Below are positions 1 through 10,656 of a DNA stretch of 64,000 nt, piece by piece (positions within the stretch are counted from its first letter, which is position 1; every line of letters starts with the position of its first letter). Source of the DNA: Pseudomonas rhizophila (GTDB lineage Bacteria > Pseudomonadota > Gammaproteobacteria > Pseudomonadales > Pseudomonadaceae). Location of the stretch: positions 1,059,970 through 1,123,969 of the forward strand of contig NZ_CP024081.1 of NCBI RefSeq assembly GCF_003033885.1. Direction: 5' to 3'. Under the pieces are notes generated by a model. That model made no database searches. It saw only the letters and a program-made list of their open reading frames with translations, and was not told where the DNA came from. A program made the translations under genes and the position numbers.

Positions 1-683
1 GCGTATTCGCCGCCGCCGAAATTGAAGCGGTCGGACGTGAACGCGCCGCGGCCGTTCATCGACATGTCTTCCATGCTCGCGTCGTTACGCGGGCTGTTGG
101 CGCGGAACTGGCCGCCGTACAGGCTCAGGCCGTTGATCTCGGTGGAGGTGACCTGACCGCCGCGGAAAGTCTGCGGCAGGGAGCGACCGTCGTCAGAGCG
201 CAGGATTGGCAGCACCGGCATCCATTCGCCCACCTTCAACTCGGTTTTCGACACCTTGGCCTTGAGTGCGACACCCAGGCGACCAAAGTCATCGGCCGGG
301 CGGCCATCGTCATGCACCGGTAACAAGGCGGTATTGGCAGTGCCGCGACCACCGTCGAGCTTGAGCGAGTACATGCCCAGCACGTCCATACCGAAACCGA
401 CTGTGCCCTGAGTGAAGCCGGACTTGGCGTCGAGAATGAAACTCTGGGTCCATTCCTCGGCTTTGCCTTGGGCGTTAGCCGGGTTGGTGAAGTTGCGGTT
501 GATGTAGAAGTTGCGCAGGTTGAGATTGACCTTGGCGTCATCGACGAAGCCTTCGGCGCTGGCGGTCATTGGCAGGAACGCGGCAAGGCTGCTGCAACCG
601 AGAAGGACCAGGGCGGGGCTGGCGTTGAGAAAGGTACGGCGGTTTTGACGGGGGTTGGGCGAAAAACGGACACGTGTGCTCAC
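1..683 (-). CDS. OprD-family outer-membrane porin, N-terminal part (runs off window)
   Basis: Reading leftward from a GTG at 683-681, preceded by a GGGAGC ribosome-binding element, gives an open frame to the window edge (about 227 residues). The N-terminus has a long signal region (basic start, then a hydrophobic stretch ending ASAEGF), followed by an OprD-like opening: VDDAKVNLNLRNFYINRNF, AEEWTQSF, LDAKSGFTQGTVGFGMDVLGMYSLKLDGG. These are the first beta strands of the OprD/OccD/OccK substrate-specific porins, which carry amino acids, aromatic acids or small carboxylates across the outer membrane. Full length in the family is about 420-450 residues, so roughly half is outside the window. The substrate cannot be told from this part. 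No ATG start fits; GTG is my choice. Confidence 0.85.
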   Translation of the reverse strand, partial: MSTRVRFSPNPRQNRRTFLNASPALVLLGCSSLAAFLPMTASAEGFVDDAKVNLNLRNFYINRNFTNPANAQGKAEEWTQSFILDAKSGFTQGTVGFGMDVLGMYSLKLDGGRGTANTALLPVHDDGRPADDFGRLGVALKAKVSKTELKVGEWMPVLPILRSDDGRSLPQTFRGGQVTSTEINGLSLYGGQFRANSPRNDASMEDMSMNGRGAFTSDRFNFGGGEY

Positions 684-1023
684 TATGACGCTCCCTACTT
701 TTTTGTTGTTTTTATTTGTCATACGTCGTCGTACAACATGAGGTGGATTATTTGGAAGCTGCTCCTCGTTGTCAACTGGCCATTATCGGAATTGTCCAAC
801 TCGGGTGCGCTCAAAATGAGACGTTTCAATGGCTGGCGCTGGCCGAGCTCAAGATTGCAGGCCGTGGCGCCGTGTCGAAGCGTGGTTTGAGAGTAGCGGG
901 GAGGGTGCTTGGTTGTGCGATGACTGGTCTAAGACATTAGTCGAATGCTGGCGATTGGAAGTCTTAAGGGAGCTCTTGCTCCCTCGCCACAGAAGCTTTC
1001 CCACAAGCAGCGCCGGTGTTTTT
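684..1023. other. Gene-free stretch upstream of the porin gene
   Basis: No convincing gene. The first 90 bases are AT-rich and should hold the porin promoter. Around 716-740 the sequence TTGTCATACG...CGTACAACATG has TTGT/ACAA ends and could be a GntR-type operator, but the symmetry is poor. The rest has no structure I can name until the palindromic repeat at 1024. Confidence 0.4.
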
Positions 1024-1137
1024 GATCGTTCCCACGCTCTGCGTGGGAATGCATCCCGTGACGCTCTGCGTCACCTTCCAGAAGCGGAACGCGGAGCGTC
1101 CCTGGCGACATTCCCACGCAGGAGCGTGGGAACGATC
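1024..1137. repeat. Palindromic interspersed repeat, copy 1
   Basis: A 114-base element with inverted ends GATCGTTCCCACGCTC and its complement GAGCGTGGGAACGATC. Internal parts include TGCGTGGGAATGCATCCC and GTGACGCTCTGCGTCAC. A near-identical 113-base copy in the same orientation is at 1901-2013. The element can fold over its whole length and carries no gene. It looks like a non-autonomous interspersed repeat of the kind described in P. fluorescens genomes, distinct from the REPINs elsewhere in this window. Confidence 0.85.
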
Positions 1138-1340
1138 ACACAAGAAGGCTCTTGTGGCGAGGGTGTGTTGTTTAACCCTATGCCGGGTCCAAACGGGTTT
1201 GTGTTTATCCAGATGTAGGATCGTTCGGGGTCGGGCTACGTTGTCTTGCGCCGTTGCCTACAACTGCGCCAGAATCCGCCGGCTTGTGCGCCTGGGGGGC
1301 AGGGTTCTATCGTTTCCGGGTCGCTGATTGAATCAGTGAT

Positions 1341-1516
1341 CGGGTTTGGTAGCCCGGCTTTTGACTTGACGCATAGCCCCTGTCATACAGTCCGTTTTGG
1401 TATCTGTTTTATGGCGGTCATGCGCAGGGCGTTTTCGGACGCGCCGGTTCTCCAAGTCACCGGTCTACCAACCCGCGTATGGCCGCCACCCTTCGTTTGG
1501 TAGCGAGAGTGATGGC
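1341..1516 (+). other. Structured leader candidate upstream of the DUF6124 gene
   Basis: CGGGTTTGGTAGCCCGG at 1341-1357 is matched by a near-perfect inverted copy CCGGTCTACCAACCCG at 1460-1475 (one base missing, one change). The first arm can also fold alone as CGGG-TTTGGTAG-CCCG. A second hairpin at 1482-1516 shows the same TTTGGTAG loop at 1496-1503 closed by TTCG/CGAG, with an imperfect lower stem GCC.../...GGC. It ends about 28 bases before the start codon. Either a cis-acting RNA leader or the end of a small mobile repeat fits; function is unknown. Confidence 0.5.
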
Positions 1517-1543
1517 TCCATTTTTCGATTTGGAGATTCACCT

Positions 1544-1888
1544 ATGTTCAAAGTAACCCCCAACCCACCCGGTACAGATCCATCCAACTCCAAGGCGTTC
1601 GACAAAGCCGCCGACCGCATCCTCGACCACTACCTCAAGCCCAAACCCAGCAAACCCGAGGCCGATCCCGGCCAACTGTTCACCGTCGCCAATGGCGTCG
1701 ACACCGAAACCCTGCTCGCCAACCTCAGCGAAAACCTGGCCTCGGCCAATGCCATGGTCAGTGACTTGGCCTTCGACCTGGAAGGTCCCAGGCGCCACAT
1801 CGCCCTGGGCATCCAGCAATTGATCGAATTGAGCGGATTGCTGGCGAACCGTGCGCTGGATAACGTCGAAGCACATCAGTCGACATAG
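1544..1888 (+). CDS. DUF6124 family protein
   Basis: A 114-residue protein starting MFKVTPNPPGTDPSNSK, with TGGAG at 1531-1535 as ribosome binding site. An in-frame start at 1397 would run through the structured leader and is rejected. The sequence has the plan I recall for DUF6124: a Pro-rich start (TPNPPGTDP), an HYLKP segment, F.VA.GVDTETLLANLSENLASANAMVSDLAFDLEGP, then a helical end with IQQLIELSGLLANRALDN. These are small, cytosolic, Pseudomonas-restricted proteins of unknown function, often present as several paralogs per genome. It stands alone, flanked on both sides by the 113-114 base palindromic repeat. Confidence 0.85.
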   Translation: MFKVTPNPPGTDPSNSKAFDKAADRILDHYLKPKPSKPEADPGQLFTVANGVDTETLLANLSENLASANAMVSDLAFDLEGPRRHIALGIQQLIELSGLLANRALDNVEAHQST

Positions 1889-1900
1889 CGCAGCCGGTTT

Positions 1901-2013
1901 GATCGTTCCCTCGCTCTGCGTGGGAATGCATCCCGTGACGCTCTGCGTCACTGCCAGAAGCGGAACGCGGAGCGTCCCTGGCGGCATTCCCACGCAGGAG
2001 CGTGGGAACGATC
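1901..2013. repeat. Palindromic interspersed repeat, copy 2
   Basis: Same element and same orientation as 1024-1137, with GATCGTTCCC...GGGAACGATC ends and a few substitutions in the left arm and centre (for example CCCTCGC for CCCACGC). It begins 12 bases after the DUF6124 stop codon and could also act as that gene's 3' stem-loop. Confidence 0.85.
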
Positions 2014-2094
2014 ATCGGGAGACATGGTTAACACCTGTGTTTTCGACAGTGGGTGAATGCTAGTCTTGACCAACGCTGTCGTCAGGGAGCCCTC

Positions 2095-2715
2095 ATGGGC
2101 AATCACAAGATCGAGATTCGTCGCAGTAACGTCGAGAAAATCCTGCTGGCCGCCGAAAAGGTCTTTGCCGAAAAGGGCTTCGGCGGCACCGCCATGGCCG
2201 ACATCGCTGCCGAGGTGCAACTGCCCCGATCCAACCTGCATTATTACTTCAGCACCAAGAGCGAGCTGTACAGCGCCGTGCTGTTCGATCTGTTGGAGGT
2301 CTGGAAGCAGGATGCCTTGTGCTTCGAGATGTTCGATGACCCGCGGGTGGTGCTCAGCAGTTACATCCGCGCCAAGATGAACCACTCCCGTAGCCGGCCC
2401 TACGGCTCGAAGGTCTGGGCCAACGAAATCATCCACGGCGCCCCGACCCTGGGCCAGGCGCTGGATGCCAGCCTCTATGACTGGGCCAAGATGAAAGAGG
2501 CAAAAATCCGCCAGTGGGTGGAGGACAAACGCATCCTCCCCGTAGAGCCTTCAAGCCTGCTCTACATGATCTGGGCCTCGACCCAGCACTACGCCGACTT
2601 CGACCACCAGATCAACATCCTCAATGATCACCAGCCACTGTCCGACATGCAGTTCGAACGGGCGGTGCAGACGGTGACCAGTGTGATCTTGCGGGGGATT
2701 GGGTTGGAGCCTTGA
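2095..2715 (+). CDS. TetR-family regulator, RutR-like
   Basis: A 206-residue TetR-type repressor starting MGNHKIEIRRSNVEKIL, with AGGGAG at 2084-2089 in front of it; the longer frame from 2053 lacks a good ribosome site. Residues about 12-58 form the DNA-binding domain (AEKVFAEKGFGGTAMADIAAEVQLPRSNLHYYFSTKSELY in pieces). The C-terminal half includes MIWASTQHYADFDHQI, a segment I associate with the RutR/YcdC ligand domain, which senses pyrimidines in E. coli. It converges on the dihydropyrimidine dehydrogenase genes, so control of the neighbouring pyrimidine genes is the natural reading. A TTGACCA half-site of the RutR consensus occurs at 2066-2072, but its partner half is missing. Ligand not proven. 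Confidence 0.85.
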   Translation: MGNHKIEIRRSNVEKILLAAEKVFAEKGFGGTAMADIAAEVQLPRSNLHYYFSTKSELYSAVLFDLLEVWKQDALCFEMFDDPRVVLSSYIRAKMNHSRSRPYGSKVWANEIIHGAPTLGQALDASLYDWAKMKEAKIRQWVEDKRILPVEPSSLLYMIWASTQHYADFDHQINILNDHQPLSDMQFERAVQTVTSVILRGIGLEP

Positions 2716-2738
2716 GAGGTATGTTGGGGCTGATGGCC

Positions 2739-2836
2739 CTATCGCGAGCAGGCTCGCTCCCACAGTGGATTTCTGGCGTACACAAAATCTGTGAACGACA
2801 CGACCCAGTGTGGGAGCGAGCCTGCTCGCGATGGCG
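2739..2836. repeat. REPIN (REP pair)
   Basis: Inverted REP units: CTATCGCGAGCAGGCTCGCTCCCACA at the left and TGTGGGAGCGAGCCTGCTCGCGATGG at the right, about 40 bases apart. It sits between the convergent TetR and preA genes, where it can serve as a 3' stem-loop for both. Confidence 0.9.
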
Positions 2837-2859
2837 TCAGTCCAGACGCCACAGCTTCT

Positions 2860-4134
2860 TCAAACCGCTACATGGTAGGGATTACGCGGATCATGGTTCC
2901 AGTCCAGGAACGGCTTGCCCGTTTCCACCGTCACCATCTCGATGCAGTCCTGCACCGGGCAGGTGATCTGGCAGAGGTTGCAGCCCACGCACTCTTCATC
3001 GATCACTTCATATTTGTGCGTCCCGTCCGCTTGCTTGAGGCTGGCGATGGCCTGGTGGGACGTGTCTTCACAGGCGATGTGGCAGCGACCGCAACCGATG
3101 CAGGCCGCTTGGTCGATCTTCGCGATGACTTGATAGTTGATGTCCAGGTACTTCCAGTCGGTGGTGTTGCCCACCGCGCGACCGGAAAATGCCTGCAGGT
3201 TGGCGTGGCCGTGATCGTCCATCCAGCGTGACAGACCGTCCTTCATCTCTTCGACAATACGAAAACCGTGGAGCATCGCCGCCGTGCACACTTGCACGGC
3301 GCCACTGCCCAGGGCGATGAATTCCGCCGCGTCGCGCCAACTGCCGATGCCACCGATGCCGCAGATCGGCAAGCCTTGGGTCTGCGGGTCGCGGGCGATT
3401 TCCGCGACCATGTTCAGCGCGATCGGCTTGACCGCCGAGCCGCAGTAGCCGCCGTGGGTGCTCTGACTGCCGACGATGGGCAGGGCGACCATGCGGTCCA
3501 GGTCGACGCTGGTGATGGAGTTGATGGTGTTGATCAACGACACTGCATCGGCGCCGCCCCGATGGGCCGCCCGGGCAGCGACGCGGATGTCGGTGATGTT
3601 CGGCGTCAGCTTGACGATCACTGGCAGCGAGCAATAGGTCTTGCACCAGCGCGTGACTTGCTCGACGTACTCCGGCACCTGGCCGACGGCCGCGCCCATG
3701 CCCCGCTCGGGCATGCCGTGGGGGCAGCCGAAGTTCAGCTCGATACCGTCGGCACCCGTGGCTTCAACCAGGGGCAGGATGCGTTTCCAGGATTCTTCCA
3801 CGCACGGCACCATCAACGACACGATCAGCGCCCGGTCCGGCCAGTCCTTTTTCACCTGGGTGATTTCCCGCAGGTTGATCTCCAGCGAACGGTCGGTGAT
3901 CAGCTCAATGTTATTGATGCCCAGCACCTCGCGATTGGCGCCGAAGTGGGCCGAGTAACGCGACGACACGTTCACGGCCGCCGGGTCCTCTCCAAGGGTT
4001 TTCCAGACCACGCCACCCCAACCGGCCTCGAAGGCACGTACCACGTTGTAGGCCTTGTCGGTCGGCGGCGCGGAGGCCAGCCAGAACGGATTGGGGGCTT
4101 TGATGCCGGCGAAGACAATCGACAGATCGGCCAT
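2860..4134 (-). CDS. preA: NAD-dependent dihydropyrimidine dehydrogenase subunit PreA (PydA)
   Basis: A 424-residue catalytic subunit that reduces uracil and thymine to the 5,6-dihydro forms, the first step of reductive pyrimidine breakdown. Residues 1-310 are a dihydroorotate-dehydrogenase-like FMN barrel (NPFWLASAPPTDKAYN, NFGCPHGMPERGMG, VKLTPNITDI, GIGGIGSWRDAAEF). Residues about 338-405 carry two 4Fe-4S motifs, CIGCGRCHIAC and CVGCNLCQITCP. From memory, the loop holding the catalytic Cys of the mammalian enzyme (ACGQD) reads AVGQV here, a form I believe is shared with other bacterial PreA proteins. The gene starts directly after the preT stop codon (TAA then ATG), so the two are tightly coupled, as expected for a two-subunit enzyme. 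Length is normal. Confidence 0.95.
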   Translation of the reverse strand: MADLSIVFAGIKAPNPFWLASAPPTDKAYNVVRAFEAGWGGVVWKTLGEDPAAVNVSSRYSAHFGANREVLGINNIELITDRSLEINLREITQVKKDWPDRALIVSLMVPCVEESWKRILPLVEATGADGIELNFGCPHGMPERGMGAAVGQVPEYVEQVTRWCKTYCSLPVIVKLTPNITDIRVAARAAHRGGADAVSLINTINSITSVDLDRMVALPIVGSQSTHGGYCGSAVKPIALNMVAEIARDPQTQGLPICGIGGIGSWRDAAEFIALGSGAVQVCTAAMLHGFRIVEEMKDGLSRWMDDHGHANLQAFSGRAVGNTTDWKYLDINYQVIAKIDQAACIGCGRCHIACEDTSHQAIASLKQADGTHKYEVIDEECVGCNLCQITCPVQDCIEMVTVETGKPFLDWNHDPRNPYHVAV

Positions 4135-5502
4135 TTACGCAGCCTCCACGTTGAGCATGAGTTGAGCGTTGATCGCCTCGGCGGCAAGCTTGCCGTGCTG
4201 CACGGCCTGCACCGTCAGGTCCTGGTCCAGGCTGGTGCAGTCACCGCCGGCATACACGCCGGCGATGCTGGTGCGCAAATGCTCGTCTACCAGGATTCGT
4301 CCATCCTGGCGTTTGAGTTCACGGGCCAGCGGGTCCGCCAGCGCGTGGTCATCGAAGGCCTGGCCAATGGCTTTGAAAATCCCGTCAGCGGGCAGGTCGA
4401 AGGTGTCGGCGCCGGTGACCAACCGACCGTTCTCCAGGTGGGTGCGGGAGAAACGCATGCCCCGCACATTCCTGGCCTCGTCCAGCAGCACTTGTTGCGG
4501 TTGGGCCCAGGTCAGCAGACGCACCTGATTGGCCTTGGCGATGTCTTGCTCATGGCCGGTGGCGCCCATGTCCTCAAGGCCGCGCCGGTACACCAGGCTG
4601 ACGTCCCGGGCACCGAGACGGGCCATCTGCACGGCCATGTCGATGGCGGTGTTGCCGGCACCGAGGACGATGCAGCGGTCGGCCAGCGGCAACTGGCTAA
4701 GGTCATCAGCCTGGCGCAGTTCGCGGATGTACTCGGTGGCGGCCAGCAGCCCCGGCGCCTGTTCATCGCTCAGGCCCAGTTGTTTGCTGGCGGCCAGGCC
4801 GAGGCCGAGGAACACAGCGTCGAATTGCTGATGCAAGTCGCTCAAGCTGAGGTTCTCGCCCAGCTTTTGCCCATGGCGGATTTCGATGCCGCCGATGCCC
4901 AGCAGAAAGTCCAGTTCGCGCTGGGCATAATCGTCCACCAGCTTGTATTTGGCGATTCCGTATTCGTTGAGGCCGCCGGCCTTTTCCCGGGCTTCGAACA
5001 CCACCACATCGTGGCCGTGCATCGCACTGCGGTGAGCGCAGGACAACCCTGCCGGGCCGGCGCCGACCACGGCAATGCGCTTGCCGGTGGCGGCGGCGCG
5101 TTTGAACGGGTGTTCGCTGAAGTGGGCGTTGTCCACGGCGTAGCGTTGCAACAGGCCGATCAGTACCGGCGCGCACTCCTGAGCGTTGTTGCGCACGCAG
5201 GCTTGCTGGCAAAGGATCTCCGTGGGGCAGACCCGGGCACAACTGCCGCCGAGGATATTGGCCGAGAGAATCTTCTGCGCCGCGCCCTGGACGTTGTCCT
5301 GATGGATGTTGCGGATGAACGAAGGGATGTCGATCTCGCTCGGACAGGCGTTCACGCACGGCGCGTCGTAGCAGTACAGGCAACGGGATGCTTCCAGGTG
5401 CGCCTGTCGTGGGTTGAGCGGCGGCGCCAGGTCGCTGAAACGCGCGGCCAGGGTGGTCGGGTCTTCCTGGGAATGGGGGAGGTGACTCAAGGGCTGGATC
5501 AT
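4135..5502 (-). CDS. preT: Dihydropyrimidine dehydrogenase electron-transfer subunit PreT (PydX)
   Basis: A 455-residue flavoprotein that passes electrons from NAD(P)H to PreA. The start MIQPLSHLPHSQED at 5502 is preferred; the open frame continues upstream only through a REPIN. Residues about 35-110 hold the cysteine-rich N-terminal domain (CLYCYDAPCVNACPSEIDIPSF and CARVCPTEILCQQAC), as in the small subunit of glutamate synthase. GAGPAGLSCAH is the FAD dinucleotide site, VLGAGNTAIDMA the NAD(P)H site, and GGDC near the end is the final FAD contact. It lies between hydA and preA on the same strand; a REPIN separates it from hydA. It could be named as a generic glutamate-synthase-like oxidoreductase, but the adjacent preA decides the role. 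Confidence 0.94.
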   Translation of the reverse strand: MIQPLSHLPHSQEDPTTLAARFSDLAPPLNPRQAHLEASRCLYCYDAPCVNACPSEIDIPSFIRNIHQDNVQGAAQKILSANILGGSCARVCPTEILCQQACVRNNAQECAPVLIGLLQRYAVDNAHFSEHPFKRAAATGKRIAVVGAGPAGLSCAHRSAMHGHDVVVFEAREKAGGLNEYGIAKYKLVDDYAQRELDFLLGIGGIEIRHGQKLGENLSLSDLHQQFDAVFLGLGLAASKQLGLSDEQAPGLLAATEYIRELRQADDLSQLPLADRCIVLGAGNTAIDMAVQMARLGARDVSLVYRRGLEDMGATGHEQDIAKANQVRLLTWAQPQQVLLDEARNVRGMRFSRTHLENGRLVTGADTFDLPADGIFKAIGQAFDDHALADPLARELKRQDGRILVDEHLRTSIAGVYAGGDCTSLDQDLTVQAVQHGKLAAEAINAQLMLNVEAA

Positions 5503-5568
5503 GGAATTGGCCTCACGGTGTTTGAGGTGCTGCCTCTGGTGGGCAGTGTTTTTTGTGTCCGGACTGGC

Positions 5569-5667
5569 CTCATCGCGAGCAGGCTCGCTCCCACAGGGAT
5601 CTGCGGTGCACACAGATTTTGTATCCATTCAAAATCCAGTGTGGGAGCGAGCCTGCTCGCGATAGGC
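5569..5667. repeat. REPIN (REP pair)
   Basis: Left unit CATCGCGAGCAGGCTCGCTCCCACA, right unit GTGGGAGCGAGCCTGCTCGCGATAGG. It lies inside the pyrimidine operon between hydA and preT, and may weaken or process the transcript at that point. Confidence 0.9.
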
Positions 5668-5679
5668 CGTAGGCCGCTA

Positions 5680-7741
<2,062 letters not shown>

Positions 7742-9220
7742 ATGACCAGATCAACAGTGACCGAGCGCGACGGGTTATTCGAGCTTGAAGCCGGCAGCGA
7801 CGTTCTCGACAGCCCCCGTTACAACCATGACATCGCGCCAACCCAGGTGCATGAGCGAACCTGGAATAAATGGCACATCACCGCGTTATGGGTCGGCATG
7901 TCGATCTGTGTGCCGACCTACACCCTGGGCGGCGTGCTCACGGCCTATTTCGGGTTGTCGGTGGGTGAAGCGTTGCTGGCCATCCTGTTCGCCAACATCA
8001 TCGTGCTGATTCCCCTGACCCTGAACGCCTTTGCCGGGACCAAATACGGCATTCCGTTCCCGGTGCTGTTGCGCTCGTCCTTCGGCGTCATCGGCTCCAA
8101 CGTGCCTTGCCTGATCCGCGCGCTGGTGGCGTGTGGCTGGTTCGGAATCCAGACGATGTTCGGCGGGCTGGCGATTCACCTGTTTCTCGGCTCGGTGTTC
8201 GAAGGCTGGAAGAGCCTGGGTGGCACCGGCGAAGTGATTGGTTTCATGGTGTTCTGGGTCCTGAACCTGTGGGTGGTGCTGCGCGGTGCCGAGTCGATCA
8301 AATGGCTGGAAACCCTGTCCGCGCCGCTGCTGGTGCTGGTGGGAGTCGGCCTGCTGATGTGGGCGTTGCCCAACGTCTCCCTGACCGAACTGATGGCGCA
8401 GCCGGCCAAGCGGCCCGAAGGTGCCGGCGTGACCAGTTATTTCCTGGCAGGGCTCACAGCGATGGTGGGTTTCTGGGCCACGCTGTCGCTGAACATTCCT
8501 GACTTCAGTCGTTATGCCAAGAGCCAGAAAGACCAGATCGTGGGGCAGATCATCGGCCTGCCGCTGACCATGTTCCTGTTCGCCGCCCTCGGCGTGGTAA
8601 TGACGGCGGCCTCGGCGAAACTGGTGGGCGTGACCGTCTCTGACCCGGTGACCCTGATCGGACACATTCAGAGCCCGCTGTGGGTGGCCCTGGCCATGGT
8701 GCTGATCATCATCGCCACGCTCTCGACCAACACCGCCGCCAACATCGTCTCACCCACCAACGACTTCCAGAACCTGGCGCCAAAACTGATCGGCCGTACC
8801 AAGGCGGTGATGCTGACCGGGCTGGTAGGGCTGGCGCTGATGGCCCACGAACTGCTGAAGAAACTCGGTCTGATCGTTTCCGAGGTCAGCCTTGAGTCGG
8901 TCTATTCCAACTGGCTGCTGGGCTATTCGAGCCTGCTGGGGCCGATTGCCGGGATCATGGTGGTGGACTATTTCCTGATCAAGAAACAACAACTGGACCT
9001 GGCCGGGCTGTACCGCGACGACGTCTACCCGGCCTGGAACTGGAACGGCTTCATCGCCTTTGGCGTGCCCGTGGTGCTGACGCTGCTGTCGCTGGGCAGC
9101 GACGCATTCAGCTGGTTCTACAGCTACGGCTGGTTCACCGGCTCGGCACTGGGCGGGGTGATTTATTACGGGTTGTGCAGTATGCGGGCGAGCCCGTCCA
9201 TCGCTAAAACTGCGGTGTAA
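7742..9220 (+). CDS. NCS1-family nucleobase:cation symporter
   Basis: A 492-residue inner-membrane transporter with about 12 hydrophobic segments. Family signatures include the N-terminal N.D..PT....RTWNKWHI region and WVGMSICVPTYTLGG in the first membrane helix, then FGVIGSNVPCLIRALVACGWFGIQT and SLNIPDFSRYAKSQKDQ. The start at 7742 is chosen because GGAG at 7732-7735 precedes it; an ATG at 7709 in frame has no ribosome site. The protein most likely imports uracil, thymine or a dihydropyrimidine/hydantoin with Na+ or H+. Its place between hydA and the amidase gene matches the pyrimidine locus of other pseudomonads. Substrate is inferred from context only. Confidence 0.9.
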   Translation: MTRSTVTERDGLFELEAGSDVLDSPRYNHDIAPTQVHERTWNKWHITALWVGMSICVPTYTLGGVLTAYFGLSVGEALLAILFANIIVLIPLTLNAFAGTKYGIPFPVLLRSSFGVIGSNVPCLIRALVACGWFGIQTMFGGLAIHLFLGSVFEGWKSLGGTGEVIGFMVFWVLNLWVVLRGAESIKWLETLSAPLLVLVGVGLLMWALPNVSLTELMAQPAKRPEGAGVTSYFLAGLTAMVGFWATLSLNIPDFSRYAKSQKDQIVGQIIGLPLTMFLFAALGVVMTAASAKLVGVTVSDPVTLIGHIQSPLWVALAMVLIIIATLSTNTAANIVSPTNDFQNLAPKLIGRTKAVMLTGLVGLALMAHELLKKLGLIVSEVSLESVYSNWLLGYSSLLGPIAGIMVVDYFLIKKQQLDLAGLYRDDVYPAWNWNGFIAFGVPVVLTLLSLGSDAFSWFYSYGWFTGSALGGVIYYGLCSMRASPSIAKTAV

Positions 9221-9228
9221 AGGAGGGC

Positions 9229-9328
9229 CTCATCGCGAGCAGGCTCGCTCCCACACTGGATTGGGGTGAACGCAAGTCTGTGTGCACAGCAGATCCCCTG
9301 TGGGAGCGAGCCTGCTCGCGATAGCGGC
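9229..9328. repeat. REPIN (REP pair)
   Basis: Left unit CATCGCGAGCAGGCTCGCTCCCACA and right unit TGTGGGAGCGAGCCTGCTCGCGATAG. It lies between the transporter and the amidase genes and begins nine bases after the transporter stop codon. Confidence 0.9.
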
Positions 9329-9372
9329 CTCAAATACAACGAGAAAATGCCTGAAAAAACTGGAGATCCCCC

Positions 9373-10656
9373 ATGAACGCAGCCGTCGACGTTCTACAGT
9401 CCACCCAGCAGCACATCAACCGCGACCGCTTGTGGCAGTCGCTCATGGACCTGGCGCAGCTCGGTGCCACGGTCAAGGGTGGGGTGTGCAGGCTGGCCCT
9501 GACCGATCTGGACCGCCAGGCCCGGGATTTGTTCGTGCAATGGACCGAGGCAGCCGGCTGCACCGTCAGCATTGACGCGGTGGGCAACATTTTCGCCCGT
9601 CGGCCGGGGCGCAATCCGAACCTGCCACCGGTGATGACCGGCAGCCACATCGACACCCAGCCGACCGGTGGCAAGTTCGACGGATGCTTCGGTGTGCTGT
9701 CCGGCCTGGAAGTGCTGCGCACCCTCAATGATTTGAAAATAGAGACCGAAGCACCGTTGGAGGTGGTGGTCTGGACCAACGAAGAAGGCTCGCGCTTCGC
9801 CCCGTGCATGATGGGCTCCGGCGTATTCGCCGAGAAGTTCACCCTCGAAGAAACCTTGGCCAAGACCGACGCCGAGGGCATTACCGTCGGCCAGGCACTC
9901 AATGCCATCGGCTACGCCGGGCCACGCCCGGTCAGCGGGCATCCGGTGGGGGCGTATTTCGAGGCGCATATCGAGCAGGGGCCGATCCTGGAGGACGAAC
10001 GCAAGACCATCGGTGTGGTGATGGGGGCACTGGGGCAGAAGTGGTTCGATCTGACCTTGCGAGGCGTCGAAGCCCACGCCGGCCCGACCCCGATGCACCT
10101 GCGCAAGGACGCTTTGGTCGGTGCTTCGATCATCGTCGGCGCCGTCAACCGCGCGGCCCTCGGCCATCAACCCCATGCCTGTGGCACGGTTGGCTGCCTG
10201 CAAGCCTATCCCGGTTCGCGCAATGTCATCCCCGGCGAAGTGCGCATGACCCTGGATTTTCGTCACCTGGAGCCGGCACGCCTGGATTCGATGATCGCCG
10301 AGGTCAGGCAAGTCATTGATGACACTTGCCAGCAACACGGCCTGACGTATGAACTGACCCCTACGGCTGACTTTCCGCCACTGTACTTCGACAAGGGTTG
10401 TGTCGAAGCTGTGCGTGGTGCTGCCCAAGGGCTGGGCCTGTCCCACATGGACATCGTCAGCGGCGCAGGCCACGACGCGATCTTCCTCGCCGAACTGGGG
10501 CCAGCCGGGATGATCTTCGTGCCGTGCGAAGGCGGCATCAGCCACAACGAAATCGAAAACGCCGCCCCGGATGATCTGGCTGCCGGGTGTGCGGTGCTGC
10601 TGCGAGCGATGCTCGCCGCCTCACAGGCGATTGCCGAGGGACGCATGGCGGCTTGA
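9373..10656 (+). CDS. Zn-dependent N-carbamoyl-beta-alanine amidohydrolase (beta-ureidopropionase type)
   Basis: A 427-residue member of the M20/hydantoinase-carbamoylase family. It should release beta-alanine (or beta-aminoisobutyrate), CO2 and ammonia, the last step of the pathway begun by preAT and hydA. Metal-site motifs are GSHIDTQPTGGKFDG, WTNEEGSRFAP, and near the end GAGHDAIFLAELGPAGMIFVPCEGGISHNE; the dimerisation domain contains GVEAHAGPTPMHLRKDA. Length is normal and GGAG precedes the ATG. The names pydC and amaB are both used for such genes; a role on N-carbamoyl-L-amino acids cannot be excluded, but the neighbouring genes favour pyrimidines. Confidence 0.92.
   Translation: MNAAVDVLQSTQQHINRDRLWQSLMDLAQLGATVKGGVCRLALTDLDRQARDLFVQWTEAAGCTVSIDAVGNIFARRPGRNPNLPPVMTGSHIDTQPTGGKFDGCFGVLSGLEVLRTLNDLKIETEAPLEVVVWTNEEGSRFAPCMMGSGVFAEKFTLEETLAKTDAEGITVGQALNAIGYAGPRPVSGHPVGAYFEAHIEQGPILEDERKTIGVVMGALGQKWFDLTLRGVEAHAGPTPMHLRKDALVGASIIVGAVNRAALGHQPHACGTVGCLQAYPGSRNVIPGEVRMTLDFRHLEPARLDSMIAEVRQVIDDTCQQHGLTYELTPTADFPPLYFDKGCVEAVRGAAQGLGLSHMDIVSGAGHDAIFLAELGPAGMIFVPCEGGISHNEIENAAPDDLAAGCAVLLRAMLAASQAIAEGRMAA

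Noticed and set aside
716..1327. Several short overlapping open frames between the porin and DUF6124 genes
   Set aside because: They cross the palindromic repeat, have no ribosome sites and no recognisable sequence.
2066..2072. TTGACCA, a half-site of the RutR consensus, before the TetR-type gene
   Set aside because: The second half (TGGTCAA after two bases) is missing, so it is not called as an operator.
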